Positions 7,045-15,345 of a DNA stretch of 39,290 nt are shown here, piece after piece. The notes under the pieces were generated by a model, which searched no databases, was not told the origin of the DNA, and saw only the letters and a program-made list of their open reading frames with translations. The stretch is taken from contig JAFPVC010000046.1 in the NCBI GenBank assembly GCA_017413085.1, positions 1 through 39,290 on the forward strand, given 5' to 3'. Position 1 is the stretch's first letter; the number at the start of each line of letters is the position of its first letter. Origin of the DNA: Prevotella sp. (GTDB taxonomy: Bacteria; Bacteroidota; Bacteroidia; Bacteroidales; Bacteroidaceae). The position numbers and the translations under genes are program-made.

Positions 7045-10000
7045 ATGAGACTTAAAACAAAATTCTTCTCCCTGCTGATGGCAGGACTAATGAGCATGAC
7101 GGCTGCACACGCCGACGATCTTCTCGCCTTCCCCGGAGCGGCAGGTTGGGGACGCTTCGCCAAGGGCGCACGCGCTACATCTTCTGCAACAGTATATCAT
7201 GTTACCAATCTCAACGACTCTGGCACGGGTTCTCTGCGCGATGCCGTGAGCCAGCCTAACCGCATCGTGGTATTCGATGTCTCGGGCGTTATCCAAATCT
7301 CAAGCCGCATGACTTTTGCCAAGAATCTCTACGTGGCAGGACAGACCGCACCGGGCGAGGGTATCACCGTATATGGTGACGGCTGCTCTTTCTCGGGTTC
7401 CGACAATATCATCGTGCGCTACATACGCTGGCGCATGGGACACAACGGTACCAGCGGCAAGGACTGTGCAGGCATCGCCAACGGACAGAACATGATTTTC
7501 GACCACTGTTCTTTTTCATGGGGTCTTGATGAGACATTCTCCATCAACCCCGACGGCAAGGGTTCGCAGCCTATGTATATCACCCTGCAGAACAACATCT
7601 TTGGTCAGGGACTGATGAGCCACTCTGCCGGCGGACTGATTCAGAGCGACTCCATCACGCTCTATCGCAACCTCTACATTGACAACTCTACCCGCAACAA
7701 CAAAATCAAGGGCACCTGTCAGTATGTGAACAACGTGGTCTACAACTGGAAGAACGGCTGCGTAATCCTTGGCGGCGACAGTGAGGGAACAAGTTATGTA
7801 AACATAGAGTCCAACCTCTTTGTCAACGGCCCTGCTAACGGCGGCAGCGGACTTGGCGGCGGAAACAGCCTTTTCCACTTCTATGGCGAGGACAACTGGC
7901 AGGATTCTAACATGGACGGTGTATTTGCTCCATCGCTCGTGACTACAAACGGTGGTGGCGACTTGGTAAGCACTCCTTATCCTTATCCATACCTTGAGAA
8001 ATACAACGGCGACGAACTGCTCACCATGAACATTCCTACCGTGGGTGCATCACTGCCATACCGCGATCAGACCGACTGCTTCCTGATTGACGAACTCATG
8101 TCGTATGGCACGCTGGGTTCTATCATCTCCAACGAAGAGGGCCTGCCTATCGGCTCGCCAAGCACATGGGCATGGTATACCGGCGTAAAGAAGCAGGACA
8201 CCGACGGCGATGGCATGCCCGACGCATGGGAGGAAGCCAACGGCACCAACCCGGCGGTCGCTGATGCCACGGTAACGGCTGCCAACGGATATCTCAACAT
8301 CGAAAACTACATCAACGGCATAACAGCTGATGACCGCGACTACTTCCTGCGCGCGCCTATCACTCTTGAGGCTGCGAAATCTACTTCGTCAACCATTACT
8401 CTTACATGGCGCGACTATACATACGAGGAGGAAGGCTTCATCATTGAGATGGCAGCCGACGGCAGCAGCGACTATCAGGAAATAGAGCGCGTCAGTGCAA
8501 ACAGTACGTCATACGTCGTGAACAACCTGCAGGACGGCACGTTCTATAATCTGCGCGTTTGTGCATACGGCAGCAACGAAGGTGAAGAGGTTAAGTCTGA
8601 CTATGCGAAAGTTTATGCAAGCACACGTCCAATAGAGGTGGGACTGGTTGATATCGACTCCTACGAGGCTACGCTTACATTGGCAGAAGGACAGACTGCA
8701 TGGAATTACGAGACAGACGCTTGGTTGGAGAACCGCGCTTTCATTGATGGCGACAACGTGCTTCTGAATACTGATGCAGTACAGACGTTAGCAGTGACGG
8801 GCGCGCCAAAACCTGCAGCAGTAGTAGCTAATGGCACAGGCACGCTGACACTGAACGGAGAAATAAGTGGAGAAGGCTCTGTAAATAAAGGCAACACCGG
8901 CACACTGGTACTCAATGGCAAGAGCTCTTACACTGGCGCTACCGTCAACCACGACGGCACGATAGAGTTCAGTGCAATTGCCGACGGTGGTATGTCCTCA
9001 TCCATCGGTGCATCAAGAAACTTTGCCCAGAACTGGATATTCGACGGCGGTACATTCAGCTACACGGGAGCTGCCGCAGCAACTGACCGCAATGCGCAGA
9101 TTCGCAGCAACTCAACACTGAAGACTGCAAACACTCTGACTCTCAACGGCACGTTTGAGGGTTCTGGCCAACTGACATTCGAAGGTCCCGGCCAGTTCAC
9201 CATCGGCACAACTAAATTCTTCGGATACACTGGCGCAACAAGGATTAAGAGCGGCACGGTATACCTGTCAACCACCGACATTTCAAAGAACGGCATAGGT
9301 TCTTCATCAAAGCTTATACTGGCTGGCGGAACGCTCAAAACCAAGGGTGAGTCAAGTGGCTACGAAACCTATTCATTCCCCATCGAGGTGGAGGAAGGCA
9401 CATACAGCTATTTCGCACCAAACCGCAACTGCTCAACCAAGTGCGTAATAACAGGTGCCGGCACGTTTGAATACGTGATACCTTACCTGCGTGAGTATTT
9501 TGATCCGAAGATGGAGAACTTTACCGGAAAGATAGTTGCCAACGGTGTCAGCACCGATGCCTGGGGTTCGCTTTTCCTCTCGGAACACAGTTTCAATATG
9601 CCAACGACGCAGGTTGAACTCAAGGGCAATGCCAAGATGTGTATGTGGGAAACCAACGGCAATGGATTTATAGGAGGTCTGTCAGGCGACGCCGGCACTT
9701 ATCTCAATGCTTCATCGAAGCAAACTAACACTTCTGTATGTAACTGGACAATCGGAGGTTCTAACTCTGATGAGACCTTCCATGGCACCATTACTAACAA
9801 TTGCTGTGCAAAAGGCTATAACTCTACCACAAACAACATCACCAAGGTGGGAACTGGCCTTTGGCGACTGACAGGCAACAATACATACGTAGGAACAACT
9901 AACGTCAATGCCGGCACTCTCATCATTGACGGTAAGAACAGCGGCACTGGTGCATACTACGTGAAGAGCGAGGCTACACTCAAAGGCGAGGGTACTATTG

Positions 10001-11046
10001 CAGGACCTGTCACCGTGCAGAACGGAGGCACCATCGTCGCGGGCGACACCATAACAAGCGGAAAGAAACTCACTCTCACAACGCTGACTATGCAGAGCGG
10101 TTCGACAATGGTAGTACCAGTAGTCAATAATGATCAGAAGTCATACGCACAGAACAACTTCGCCGTGACAACTCTCAACGTGCAGAATGGCGCTGTGCTA
10201 GAGATTGATATGACCAACGTCACTGTGCCGTTTGAGAAAAATAATTATATTCAGGTGTTTGCCAAGGTTCCTACAACTGCAAGCGGTTCGTTCACCATCT
10301 CACCGGCATCACCAGGCGATGGCCTCGTATGGGACACTTCTACCCTGTTCACCGATGGCAAGCTGTATATCCTGGCTGACGGCGAAGACCGTCCAAAGCC
10401 GAAGACCTACAGCCGCAACGTGCTTTACTCTTGGGAGTCGCCTGATGGTACTGCTATTGAGACTGGCGGCATTGCATCTATGCAGAATGCTACGTCCTCT
10501 GCCACAAACCGCGTGAACTACAGGAACACCGTAAACAGTGTTGACTATTACACCATCTCACTGCACGGCAGATCGACAAACATGAACAACAGCCCGTCAA
10601 ACAATGCCACATTCATTCAGATCGACCTTGACGAGCCTATCGAGACTGGCGACTCCGTATGGATTACTGCATACGTGACGAAGAGCACTGCTGCAGAGTC
10701 TTCTCCATACATACTGAGCGGCACATGTGTCGTTGACGACGGTGTTTCTTTCAACAACATCTACAGTGGAAGCCTTAAGCCCAATACCCGTGGCTATGCA
10801 CTGACGGCTGGTGCCAACGGAGAGAAGGTTATAAAGATGACGCGTGGACAGAAAATAGGAACGAATCTCTTTATTACAAAACTCCAGGTTACCCGCTGGG
10901 CTGAAGATATTCCTGATGCTGTAAAAGTGGCTAAGGCAGATGCAGCCAAGGCTGCGGATGGTGCCACATACAATGCAGGTGGACAGCGCATAAGCGACAA
11001 CAGCCGCGGACTGCTAATTCAGAGCGGTAAGAAATACCTTAAGTAA
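7045..11046 (+). CDS. secreted multidomain pectate-lyase-like protein with autotransporter-type beta-strand repeats
   Basis: A 1333-aa protein starting at the ATG after the promoter. It has a signal peptide (MRLKTKFFSLLMAGLM...AHA) and then 'AFPGAAGWGRFAKGAR', the hallmark start of Bacteroidetes PL1-type lyases. The right-handed beta-helix runs to about residue 380 (VTNLNDSGTGSLRDAV, AGQTAPGEGITVYGDG, IFDHCSFSWGLDE). The usual 'SRNPR' strand reads STRNNKIKG, so the catalytic arginine may be replaced. Next come a calcium-type DTDGDGMPDAWEE repeat (about 385), a fibronectin-III-like domain (about 430-530), long beta-rich stretches with passenger repeats (GTLVLNGKSSYTG, GLWRLTGNNTYVGTTNVNAGTL), and the tail 'YNAGGQRI...SGKKYLK', probably for type IX-like export. 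Pectin is the inferred substrate. No SusC/D genes are nearby. Confidence 0.85.
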   Translation: MRLKTKFFSLLMAGLMSMTAAHADDLLAFPGAAGWGRFAKGARATSSATVYHVTNLNDSGTGSLRDAVSQPNRIVVFDVSGVIQISSRMTFAKNLYVAGQTAPGEGITVYGDGCSFSGSDNIIVRYIRWRMGHNGTSGKDCAGIANGQNMIFDHCSFSWGLDETFSINPDGKGSQPMYITLQNNIFGQGLMSHSAGGLIQSDSITLYRNLYIDNSTRNNKIKGTCQYVNNVVYNWKNGCVILGGDSEGTSYVNIESNLFVNGPANGGSGLGGGNSLFHFYGEDNWQDSNMDGVFAPSLVTTNGGGDLVSTPYPYPYLEKYNGDELLTMNIPTVGASLPYRDQTDCFLIDELMSYGTLGSIISNEEGLPIGSPSTWAWYTGVKKQDTDGDGMPDAWEEANGTNPAVADATVTAANGYLNIENYINGITADDRDYFLRAPITLEAAKSTSSTITLTWRDYTYEEEGFIIEMAADGSSDYQEIERVSANSTSYVVNNLQDGTFYNLRVCAYGSNEGEEVKSDYAKVYASTRPIEVGLVDIDSYEATLTLAEGQTAWNYETDAWLENRAFIDGDNVLLNTDAVQTLAVTGAPKPAAVVANGTGTLTLNGEISGEGSVNKGNTGTLVLNGKSSYTGATVNHDGTIEFSAIADGGMSSSIGASRNFAQNWIFDGGTFSYTGAAAATDRNAQIRSNSTLKTANTLTLNGTFEGSGQLTFEGPGQFTIGTTKFFGYTGATRIKSGTVYLSTTDISKNGIGSSSKLILAGGTLKTKGESSGYETYSFPIEVEEGTYSYFAPNRNCSTKCVITGAGTFEYVIPYLREYFDPKMENFTGKIVANGVSTDAWGSLFLSEHSFNMPTTQVELKGNAKMCMWETNGNGFIGGLSGDAGTYLNASSKQTNTSVCNWTIGGSNSDETFHGTITNNCCAKGYNSTTNNITKVGTGLWRLTGNNTYVGTTNVNAGTLIIDGKNSGTGAYYVKSEATLKGEGTIAGPVTVQNGGTIVAGDTITSGKKLTLTTLTMQSGSTMVVPVVNNDQKSYAQNNFAVTTLNVQNGAVLEIDMTNVTVPFEKNNYIQVFAKVPTTASGSFTISPASPGDGLVWDTSTLFTDGKLYILADGEDRPKPKTYSRNVLYSWESPDGTAIETGGIASMQNATSSATNRVNYRNTVNSVDYYTISLHGRSTNMNNSPSNNATFIQIDLDEPIETGDSVWITAYVTKSTAAESSPYILSGTCVVDDGVSFNNIYSGSLKPNTRGYALTAGANGEKVIKMTRGQKIGTNLFITKLQVTRWAEDIPDAVKVAKADAAKAADGATYNAGGQRISDNSRGLLIQSGKKYLK

Positions 11047-11058
11047 TATTTAAGAATT

Positions 11059-11160
11059 GAAGGATTGAAAAATTGAAGTTCGCTAAATCAAGAAACTTCA
11101 ATCTTTCAATCCTTCAACTCTTAAATCCTTCAATTTTTCAACTTTTCAATTCTTCAATTT
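11059..11160. repeat. TTGAAGGATTG-type interspersed repeat forming a long hairpin
   Basis: A 22-base arm (11059-11080) and its reverse complement (11094-11115) match with one mismatch around a 13-base loop; further TTCAATTTTTCAA-type units follow up to 11160. It may terminate the upstream gene, although there is no clean T-tract. The first 20 bases recur exactly at 2371-2390. Confidence 0.75.
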
Positions 11161-11168
11161 TACACAGG

Positions 11169-11750
11169 ATGAAATTAATTTATTTTCATGGTTTCGGTTC
11201 ATCGGGCGCAAGCGGCACAGTGGAGACACTGCGCCACCTCATGCCTGACGACGAGGTTATAGCACCCGACATACCCATCGACCCACTCGATGCCCTACCC
11301 TACCTGCGCGAATTCTGCGAGCAGGAGCAGCCCGACATCATACTGGGAACATCAATGGGCGGCATGTATGCACACCAGATGCACGGATTCAAGCGCATCT
11401 GCGTGAACCCTGCAGTCAACATGTCAACAATGAGCGGTGTGATGAAAACGGGGGAACATAAGTTCTTCAACCGACGCAAGGACAACCAGAAGACATTTCG
11501 CGTCACGCGCGAACTGATACAGCACCACAATCAGGTGGAGCGCCAGCAGTTTAAGAACCTTACCGACGAGGACATACAGCACGTCTGGGGACTCTTCGGC
11601 ATCAACGACAAGACTTGCAACACCTACGGTCTGTTCAGCAAGCACTATCCGCAGTGCAGCCGCTTCGATGGCGAGCACCAGCTCAACGAGAAGGTAATAC
11701 GCAAGGTGGTGCTGCCGCTGATAGATGAGATAATGCACAATGCATTATGA
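11169..11750 (+). CDS. YqiA/UPF0227-type alpha/beta-hydrolase (esterase)
   Basis: A 193-aa protein. 'LIYFHGFGSSGAS' forms the first strand and oxyanion region, GTSMGGMYA (S62) is the nucleophile elbow, and 'FDGEHQLNEKV' near the C-terminus supplies the histidine. This compact layout is that of the YqiA/YcfP family of small esterases. The start was taken at MKLIYFHG: the in-frame ATG at 11073 would add 32 residues encoded entirely by the TTCAATCCTTCAA repeat. The last codons (HNAL) lie inside an ATGCATTATGAATT repeat, and the stop is two bases from the convergent phosphatase stop. Confidence 0.85.
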   Translation: MKLIYFHGFGSSGASGTVETLRHLMPDDEVIAPDIPIDPLDALPYLREFCEQEQPDIILGTSMGGMYAHQMHGFKRICVNPAVNMSTMSGVMKTGEHKFFNRRKDNQKTFRVTRELIQHHNQVERQQFKNLTDEDIQHVWGLFGINDKTCNTYGLFSKHYPQCSRFDGEHQLNEKVIRKVVLPLIDEIMHNAL

Positions 11751-11774
11751 ATTATGCATTATGAATTATGAATT
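11736..11774. repeat. ATGCATTATGAATT low-complexity repeat between convergent stops
   Basis: Iterated TGCATTATGAATTATG covers the last codons and stops of both convergent genes. The same unit is part of the imperfect hairpin at 15239-15345. Confidence 0.7.
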
Positions 11775-12219
11775 CCAACAGTGCCCTGCAACCGTCGAGG
11801 CAGTCGCGCCAGGTGGCATTGAAGTTACCCGTATACCACGGGTCTGCCACGTCGTTCGGACGGTCGGTATAATCCAGCAGCAGGTGTATCTTGCCGTCAG
11901 GGTCGCCGCCACACATGCGCTGCATGTTGCGCAGGTTATAGCGATCCATGCCTATCAGTAGGTCATAATGGTCATAATCACGGCGCGTCAGCTGACGCGC
12001 CGTTTTTCCTTCGCACGATATGCCGTGCTCAGCCAGTTTGCGGCGTGCCGGTGGATAAACGGGGTTGCCCAGTTCCTCGGTGCTCGTGGCGGCAGATGCT
12101 ATCTCAAAACTGTCTGCCAGACCAGCATCAGCCACAAGGCGTTTCATTACAAACTCGGCCATCGGACTGCGGCAGATGTTGCCGTGGCACACAAAAAGTA
12201 TCTTATGTTTTTCCTTCAT
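11752..12219 (-). CDS. low-molecular-weight protein tyrosine phosphatase
   Basis: A 155-aa enzyme of the usual family length. The P-loop CHGNICRS has nucleophile C11 and R17; the general acid is D126 in 'DVADPWYTG', the family's DP motif. It dephosphorylates phosphotyrosine in proteins and small substrates in the cytosol. A consensus promoter lies about 50 bases upstream, back to back with the promoter of the TrpB gene. The final residues (IIHNA) are encoded by an interspersed repeat, as are those of the facing gene. Confidence 0.95.
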   Translation of the reverse strand: MKEKHKILFVCHGNICRSPMAEFVMKRLVADAGLADSFEIASAATSTEELGNPVYPPARRKLAEHGISCEGKTARQLTRRDYDHYDLLIGMDRYNLRNMQRMCGGDPDGKIHLLLDYTDRPNDVADPWYTGNFNATWRDCLDGCRALLEFIIHNA

Positions 12220-12270
12220 CTGTAAGATAATGTTACGCGGTAACGTTCGTCAAGTTCGTCAACTTATCGG

Positions 12271-12301
12271 CAAAGTTACGAAAAAAACGAGAGAAATGCA
12301 A
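12271..12301 (-). promoter_or_regulatory. promoter of the tyrosine phosphatase gene
   Basis: On the minus strand TTG (12299-12301), 20 bases, TAACTTTG (12271-12278). The -33 box is 17 bases from the -33 box of the divergent trpB promoter. Confidence 0.8.
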
Positions 12302-12317
12302 AAGAAAAATACTTTTA

Positions 12318-12349
12318 TTTGTCTATGTCAGAAAATATTATTAATTTTG
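12318..12349 (+). promoter_or_regulatory. promoter of the TrpB2 gene
   Basis: TTTG (12318-12321), 20 bases, TAATTTTG (12342-12349). Predicted leader of about 43 bases before the ATG, with no obvious attenuator or Trp codons in it. Confidence 0.8.
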
Positions 12350-12396
12350 CGTCTTAATGGTAATACTGAACTAATTAGTAAACAATAACACAATAC

Positions 12397-13767
12397 ATGG
12401 AACAGAAAATCCCCTACAAAATCTACCTCACCGAGGATGAGATTCCCACACAGTGGTACAACGTGCGTGCCGACATGAAGAACAAACCGGCTCCGTTAAT
12501 CAATCCTGCCACACTGCAGCCGCTCACAGAAGCAGACCTTGCGCCTATCTTCTGCGAAGAACTGAACAAACAGGAACTCGACAACGACACTCCTTACTTC
12601 GACATCCCTGAGGAGATACAGAAATTCTACCGCATGTACCGCCCTTCACCATTGGTACGCGCATATTTCCTTGAGAAGGCACTGGGCACTCCTGCCAAGA
12701 TATACTATAAGTTCGAGGGCAACAATACCTCTGGCTCACACAAGCTCAACTCTTCCATTGCACAGGCTTACTATGCAAAGAAGCAGGGACTGAAGGGCGT
12801 GACCACCGAGACTGGCGCAGGCCAGTGGGGCACGGCACTGTCAATGGCATGTGCATACTTCGGACTCGACTGTCAGGTGTATATGGTGAAATGCTCTTAT
12901 GAGCAGAAGCCATTCCGCCGCGAGGTGATGCGCACATACGGTGCCAACGTCACTCCGTCACCATCAATGACTACGGAGGTGGGCCGCAAGATTCTCTCTG
13001 AGCATCCTGACACTACAGGTTCTCTGGGCTGTGCCATCTCTGAGGCTGTCGAGGCAGCCGTGAAGCAGGACGGCTACCGCTACGTGCTGGGTTCAGTGCT
13101 CAACCAGGTGCTGCTCCATCAGACCATCATCGGTCTGGAGGCTCAGAAGGCCATGAAGAAGTATGACATCAAGCCAGACGTCATCATCGGCTGCGCCGGC
13201 GGCGGTTCAAACCTTGGCGGTCTGGTAAGTCCGTTCATCGGTGAGATGCTGCGCGGCGAGGCTAAGTATCAGGTTATTGCCGTAGAGCCAGCATCATGCC
13301 CAAGCTTCACACGCGGCAAGTATGCCTACGACTTCTGCGACACCGGCATGATATGCCCACTGGCAAAGATGTATACACTGGGCAGCCAGTTCATGCCAAG
13401 CGCCAACCATGCCGGCGGCCTGCGTTTCCACGGCATGAGCCCTATCCTGTCACAGCTCTATCACGACGGTCTCTTCGAGGCACGCGCCGTGGAGCAGACA
13501 GAGGTGTTCGCCGCTGCAGAGCAGTTTGCACGCGTTGAGGGCATCCTGCCAGCACCAGAGTCAAGCCACGCCATCCGCGTAGCCATCGACGAGGCTCTGA
13601 AGTGCAAGGAGACAGGCGAGGAGAAGACCATCATGTTCGGTCTCACCGGCACTGGTTACTTCGACCTCTACGCCTACGAGCAGTTCAACAACGGCACTAT
13701 GACCGACGTCATCCCAAGCGACGATACCATCGCCGAGGCTCTGGCAAAACTGCCGAAAGTGGAATAA
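12397..13767 (+). CDS. trpB: tryptophan synthase beta chain, TrpB2 type
   Basis: A 456-aa PLP enzyme that joins indole and serine to make tryptophan. The PLP lysine is K116 in SGSHKLNSS and the phosphate loop is GGGSNLGG (about 268-275). 'TETGAGQWGTALSMAC' is the beta-replacement motif. Its length and the N-terminal extension (about 75 residues before 'YRPSPLVRA') identify the TrpB2 branch, which typically works without stable TrpA contact and may salvage indole. No other trp gene is near. It has its own promoter and a strong terminator 25 bases downstream, so it is transcribed alone. Confidence 0.95.
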   Translation: MEQKIPYKIYLTEDEIPTQWYNVRADMKNKPAPLINPATLQPLTEADLAPIFCEELNKQELDNDTPYFDIPEEIQKFYRMYRPSPLVRAYFLEKALGTPAKIYYKFEGNNTSGSHKLNSSIAQAYYAKKQGLKGVTTETGAGQWGTALSMACAYFGLDCQVYMVKCSYEQKPFRREVMRTYGANVTPSPSMTTEVGRKILSEHPDTTGSLGCAISEAVEAAVKQDGYRYVLGSVLNQVLLHQTIIGLEAQKAMKKYDIKPDVIIGCAGGGSNLGGLVSPFIGEMLRGEAKYQVIAVEPASCPSFTRGKYAYDFCDTGMICPLAKMYTLGSQFMPSANHAGGLRFHGMSPILSQLYHDGLFEARAVEQTEVFAAAEQFARVEGILPAPESSHAIRVAIDEALKCKETGEEKTIMFGLTGTGYFDLYAYEQFNNGTMTDVIPSDDTIAEALAKLPKVE

Positions 13768-13792
13768 ACTTGAAAGTTTTTTAATAACAAAT

Positions 13793-13835
13793 CGACAAGC
13801 ACCTGACCGCTATGCAGTCAGGTGCTTGTCGTTTT
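13793..13835 (+). terminator. trpB intrinsic terminator
   Basis: CGACAAGCACCTGAC (13793-13807) and GTCAGGTGCTTGTCG (13817-13831) form a perfect 15-bp stem with a 9-base loop, followed by TTTT. Confidence 0.92.
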
Positions 13836-13859
13836 ATTACAGGGTGCGCATGTCCCCAA

Positions 13860-14858
13860 TTATATTCTGAAAATCTTGTTCATCATAGGAATACGCATCA
13901 ACACGAATGATATTCCCAGTGAAAGAGACATTACCACGAACAGCGTTATCAGCGGTGCACAGGCCAGACCGTCATAATGATGGTGGGGCAGATGTCCGAT
14001 TATAAAACTGTGAATGGCATAGACTGGCAGGAAAAGGTTTGACATCTCCTTTATGACAAGTCTGGCATGTTTGTTCTTGATTTCCAGCCCCTTGATGTAT
14101 ATGAACATACACGTGACAAGCAACAGCACAGGTACTGAGGAATAGAACAGAGAAGCAAATTCAGTGCCGATGACTTTGTCGAAGACCTCTTTGTAGGCCA
14201 GGGCTATGCAGAACAAGAAACAGACTAAGACACCATGAATCTTCACATCCTTGATGCGTGCCAACATTCCCCCGAGCAGGAAATAGAATATCGTATACCA
14301 TATCCTGAATATCGCAAGGATGTCATATTCGAAAAGATGTCCGGAAAACTTGTTTGTCAATGAGTTTGAGAAGAAGAAGCACTGCACTATCAGCAATAGC
14401 ACTGTCACGTAAGCATACTGCTTGAAATACCGGTGATAAAGCACCGACAGCCAGGGAACCAGCAGATAGCACATCATTATTGCGGTAAAATACCAGAACA
14501 CATAGAACCGTCCCGTTCCAATGAACGCATGAGGGTATTCATAAATCACGCTGAAGAAGTCGTCTTTATGAAATAGTACGCGGAACAAGACAAACACCGA
14601 TACCACGATAGTAACGAAGCGCACTATTCCCCATATCTTGCGCATGACATATCTGTAGTTGTTTGTCTTGCGCGGTATCAGGAGATATCCGCTGACCATG
14701 AAAAACAGAGGCATGGAGACCATACCCATGTCATAGAGAATGTCTGCCAGTCCGGTTTTTCCGGGAATGATATAGTATATCATTGAATGTAGTGCCATTA
14801 CTCCCATCATGGCTATTATCTTTATCAAATCAATGGAGTAGTCTCTTTCTTTTGTCAT
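13860..14858 (-). CDS. acyltransferase family 3 membrane protein
   Basis: A 332-aa protein with about ten hydrophobic helices, of the acyltransferase-3 family (PF01757). The N-terminal 'YSIDLIKIIAMMGVMALHS' carries the family's conserved D10 and H24, 'MPLFFMVSGYLL' follows, and a basic loop (PRKTNNYRYVMRK) comes next. Members transfer acetyl or succinyl groups to sugars of surface polysaccharide, peptidoglycan or glycans; the acceptor here cannot be inferred since no glycan gene is adjacent. It is monocistronic, with a consensus promoter about 75 bases upstream and a perfect 35-bp palindrome just beyond the -33 box. Low GC compared with neighbours suggests acquisition. Confidence 0.9.
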   Translation of the reverse strand: MTKERDYSIDLIKIIAMMGVMALHSMIYYIIPGKTGLADILYDMGMVSMPLFFMVSGYLLIPRKTNNYRYVMRKIWGIVRFVTIVVSVFVLFRVLFHKDDFFSVIYEYPHAFIGTGRFYVFWYFTAIMMCYLLVPWLSVLYHRYFKQYAYVTVLLLIVQCFFFSNSLTNKFSGHLFEYDILAIFRIWYTIFYFLLGGMLARIKDVKIHGVLVCFLFCIALAYKEVFDKVIGTEFASLFYSSVPVLLLVTCMFIYIKGLEIKNKHARLVIKEMSNLFLPVYAIHSFIIGHLPHHHYDGLACAPLITLFVVMSLSLGISFVLMRIPMMNKIFRI

Positions 14859-14931
14859 GTGCTTTTAGCGTGGGTTCCATATTTTCCCACAAAATAGTAA
14901 CTGGAATACAATATAATATTTTGACCTGTCA

Positions 14932-14962
14932 CAAAGGTAATGATTTTATTCCGAACGCCCAA
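14932..14962 (-). promoter_or_regulatory. promoter of the acyltransferase gene
   Basis: On the minus strand TTG (14960-14962), 20 bases, TACCTTTG (14932-14939). A perfect palindrome begins 8 bases upstream of the -33 element. Confidence 0.75.
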
Positions 14963-14969
14963 AGAAAAT

Positions 14970-15004
14970 GCTGAAAATCTGAAGTAGTACTTCAGATTTT
15001 CAGC
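14970..15004. repeat. perfect 35-bp palindrome upstream of the acyltransferase promoter
   Basis: GCTGAAAATCTGAAGTA (14970-14986), one central G, then the exact complement TACTTCAGATTTTCAGC (14988-15004). With a one-base centre it is better read as a DNA-protein site than as an RNA hairpin. A plus-strand -7-like TAACTTTG (15008-15015) lies directly on its other side. Confidence 0.85.
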
Positions 15005-15101
15005 GATTAACTTTGTATTTAACTTGCGATTCCTTGCGATAGAAATCACCAAAGTGAATTTTGGTTGCAAATACGCCAAAATTTCGATGTTTTGCTATAT
15101 C

Positions 15102-15145
15102 ACTGTGATACAGCAATATACACAACAAAAGAAAAGAATTGCCGT
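15102..15145. repeat. degenerate direct repeat, copy 1
   Basis: ACTGTGATACAGCAATATA followed by an AACAAAAGAAAAG run. It matches 15580-15621 (ACTGTAGTACAGCGATATA, then ACAACAAAAAAAG) over about 40 bases with a few changes and a 2-base gap. Confidence 0.6.
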
Positions 15146-15155
15146 TTCCTCTTAT

Positions 15156-15218
15156 TGTAATCAGGCCCTAATTACAGTGTAATCAAGCCCTAATTACCCA
15201 CTAATCGGGTGCTGATTA
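15156..15218. repeat. array of three short palindromes
   Basis: Two 22-bp-period units, TGTAATCAGGCCCTAATTACA (15156-15176) with arms TGTAAT/ATTACA, and a variant at 15178-15198. A third inverted repeat TAATC...GATTA follows at 15202-15218. They resemble the promoter palindrome arrays of the three ATPase genes, but no ATPase starts here. Confidence 0.65.
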
Positions 15219-15238
15219 TGGGGTAAAAAGGCCCAAAT

Positions 15239-15345
15239 TAATGCACAATTCATAATGCACAATTCATAATCATTACGCATAATTCGCTTTTTTTGTTGCG
15301 TTTTACTTGATTATGCATTATGCATTATGAATTGTTAATTATTTT
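15239..15345. repeat. AATTCATAATGCAC repeat, long imperfect hairpin
   Basis: AATGCACAATTCATAATGCACAATTCATAAT-type units on the left face ATTATGCATTATGCATTATGAATT on the right, giving a long A/T-rich stem with few mismatches. It belongs to the same family as the repeat at 11736-11774. Confidence 0.65.

Noticed and set aside
11073-11168. 32-residue extension of the YqiA-like esterase
   Set aside because: It is translated wholly from the TTCAATCCTTCAA repeat; the hydrolase fold begins at MKLIYFHG.
14855-15079. 74-residue minus-strand frame upstream of the acyltransferase
   Set aside because: It runs through the promoter and the 35-bp palindrome and has no domain-like features.
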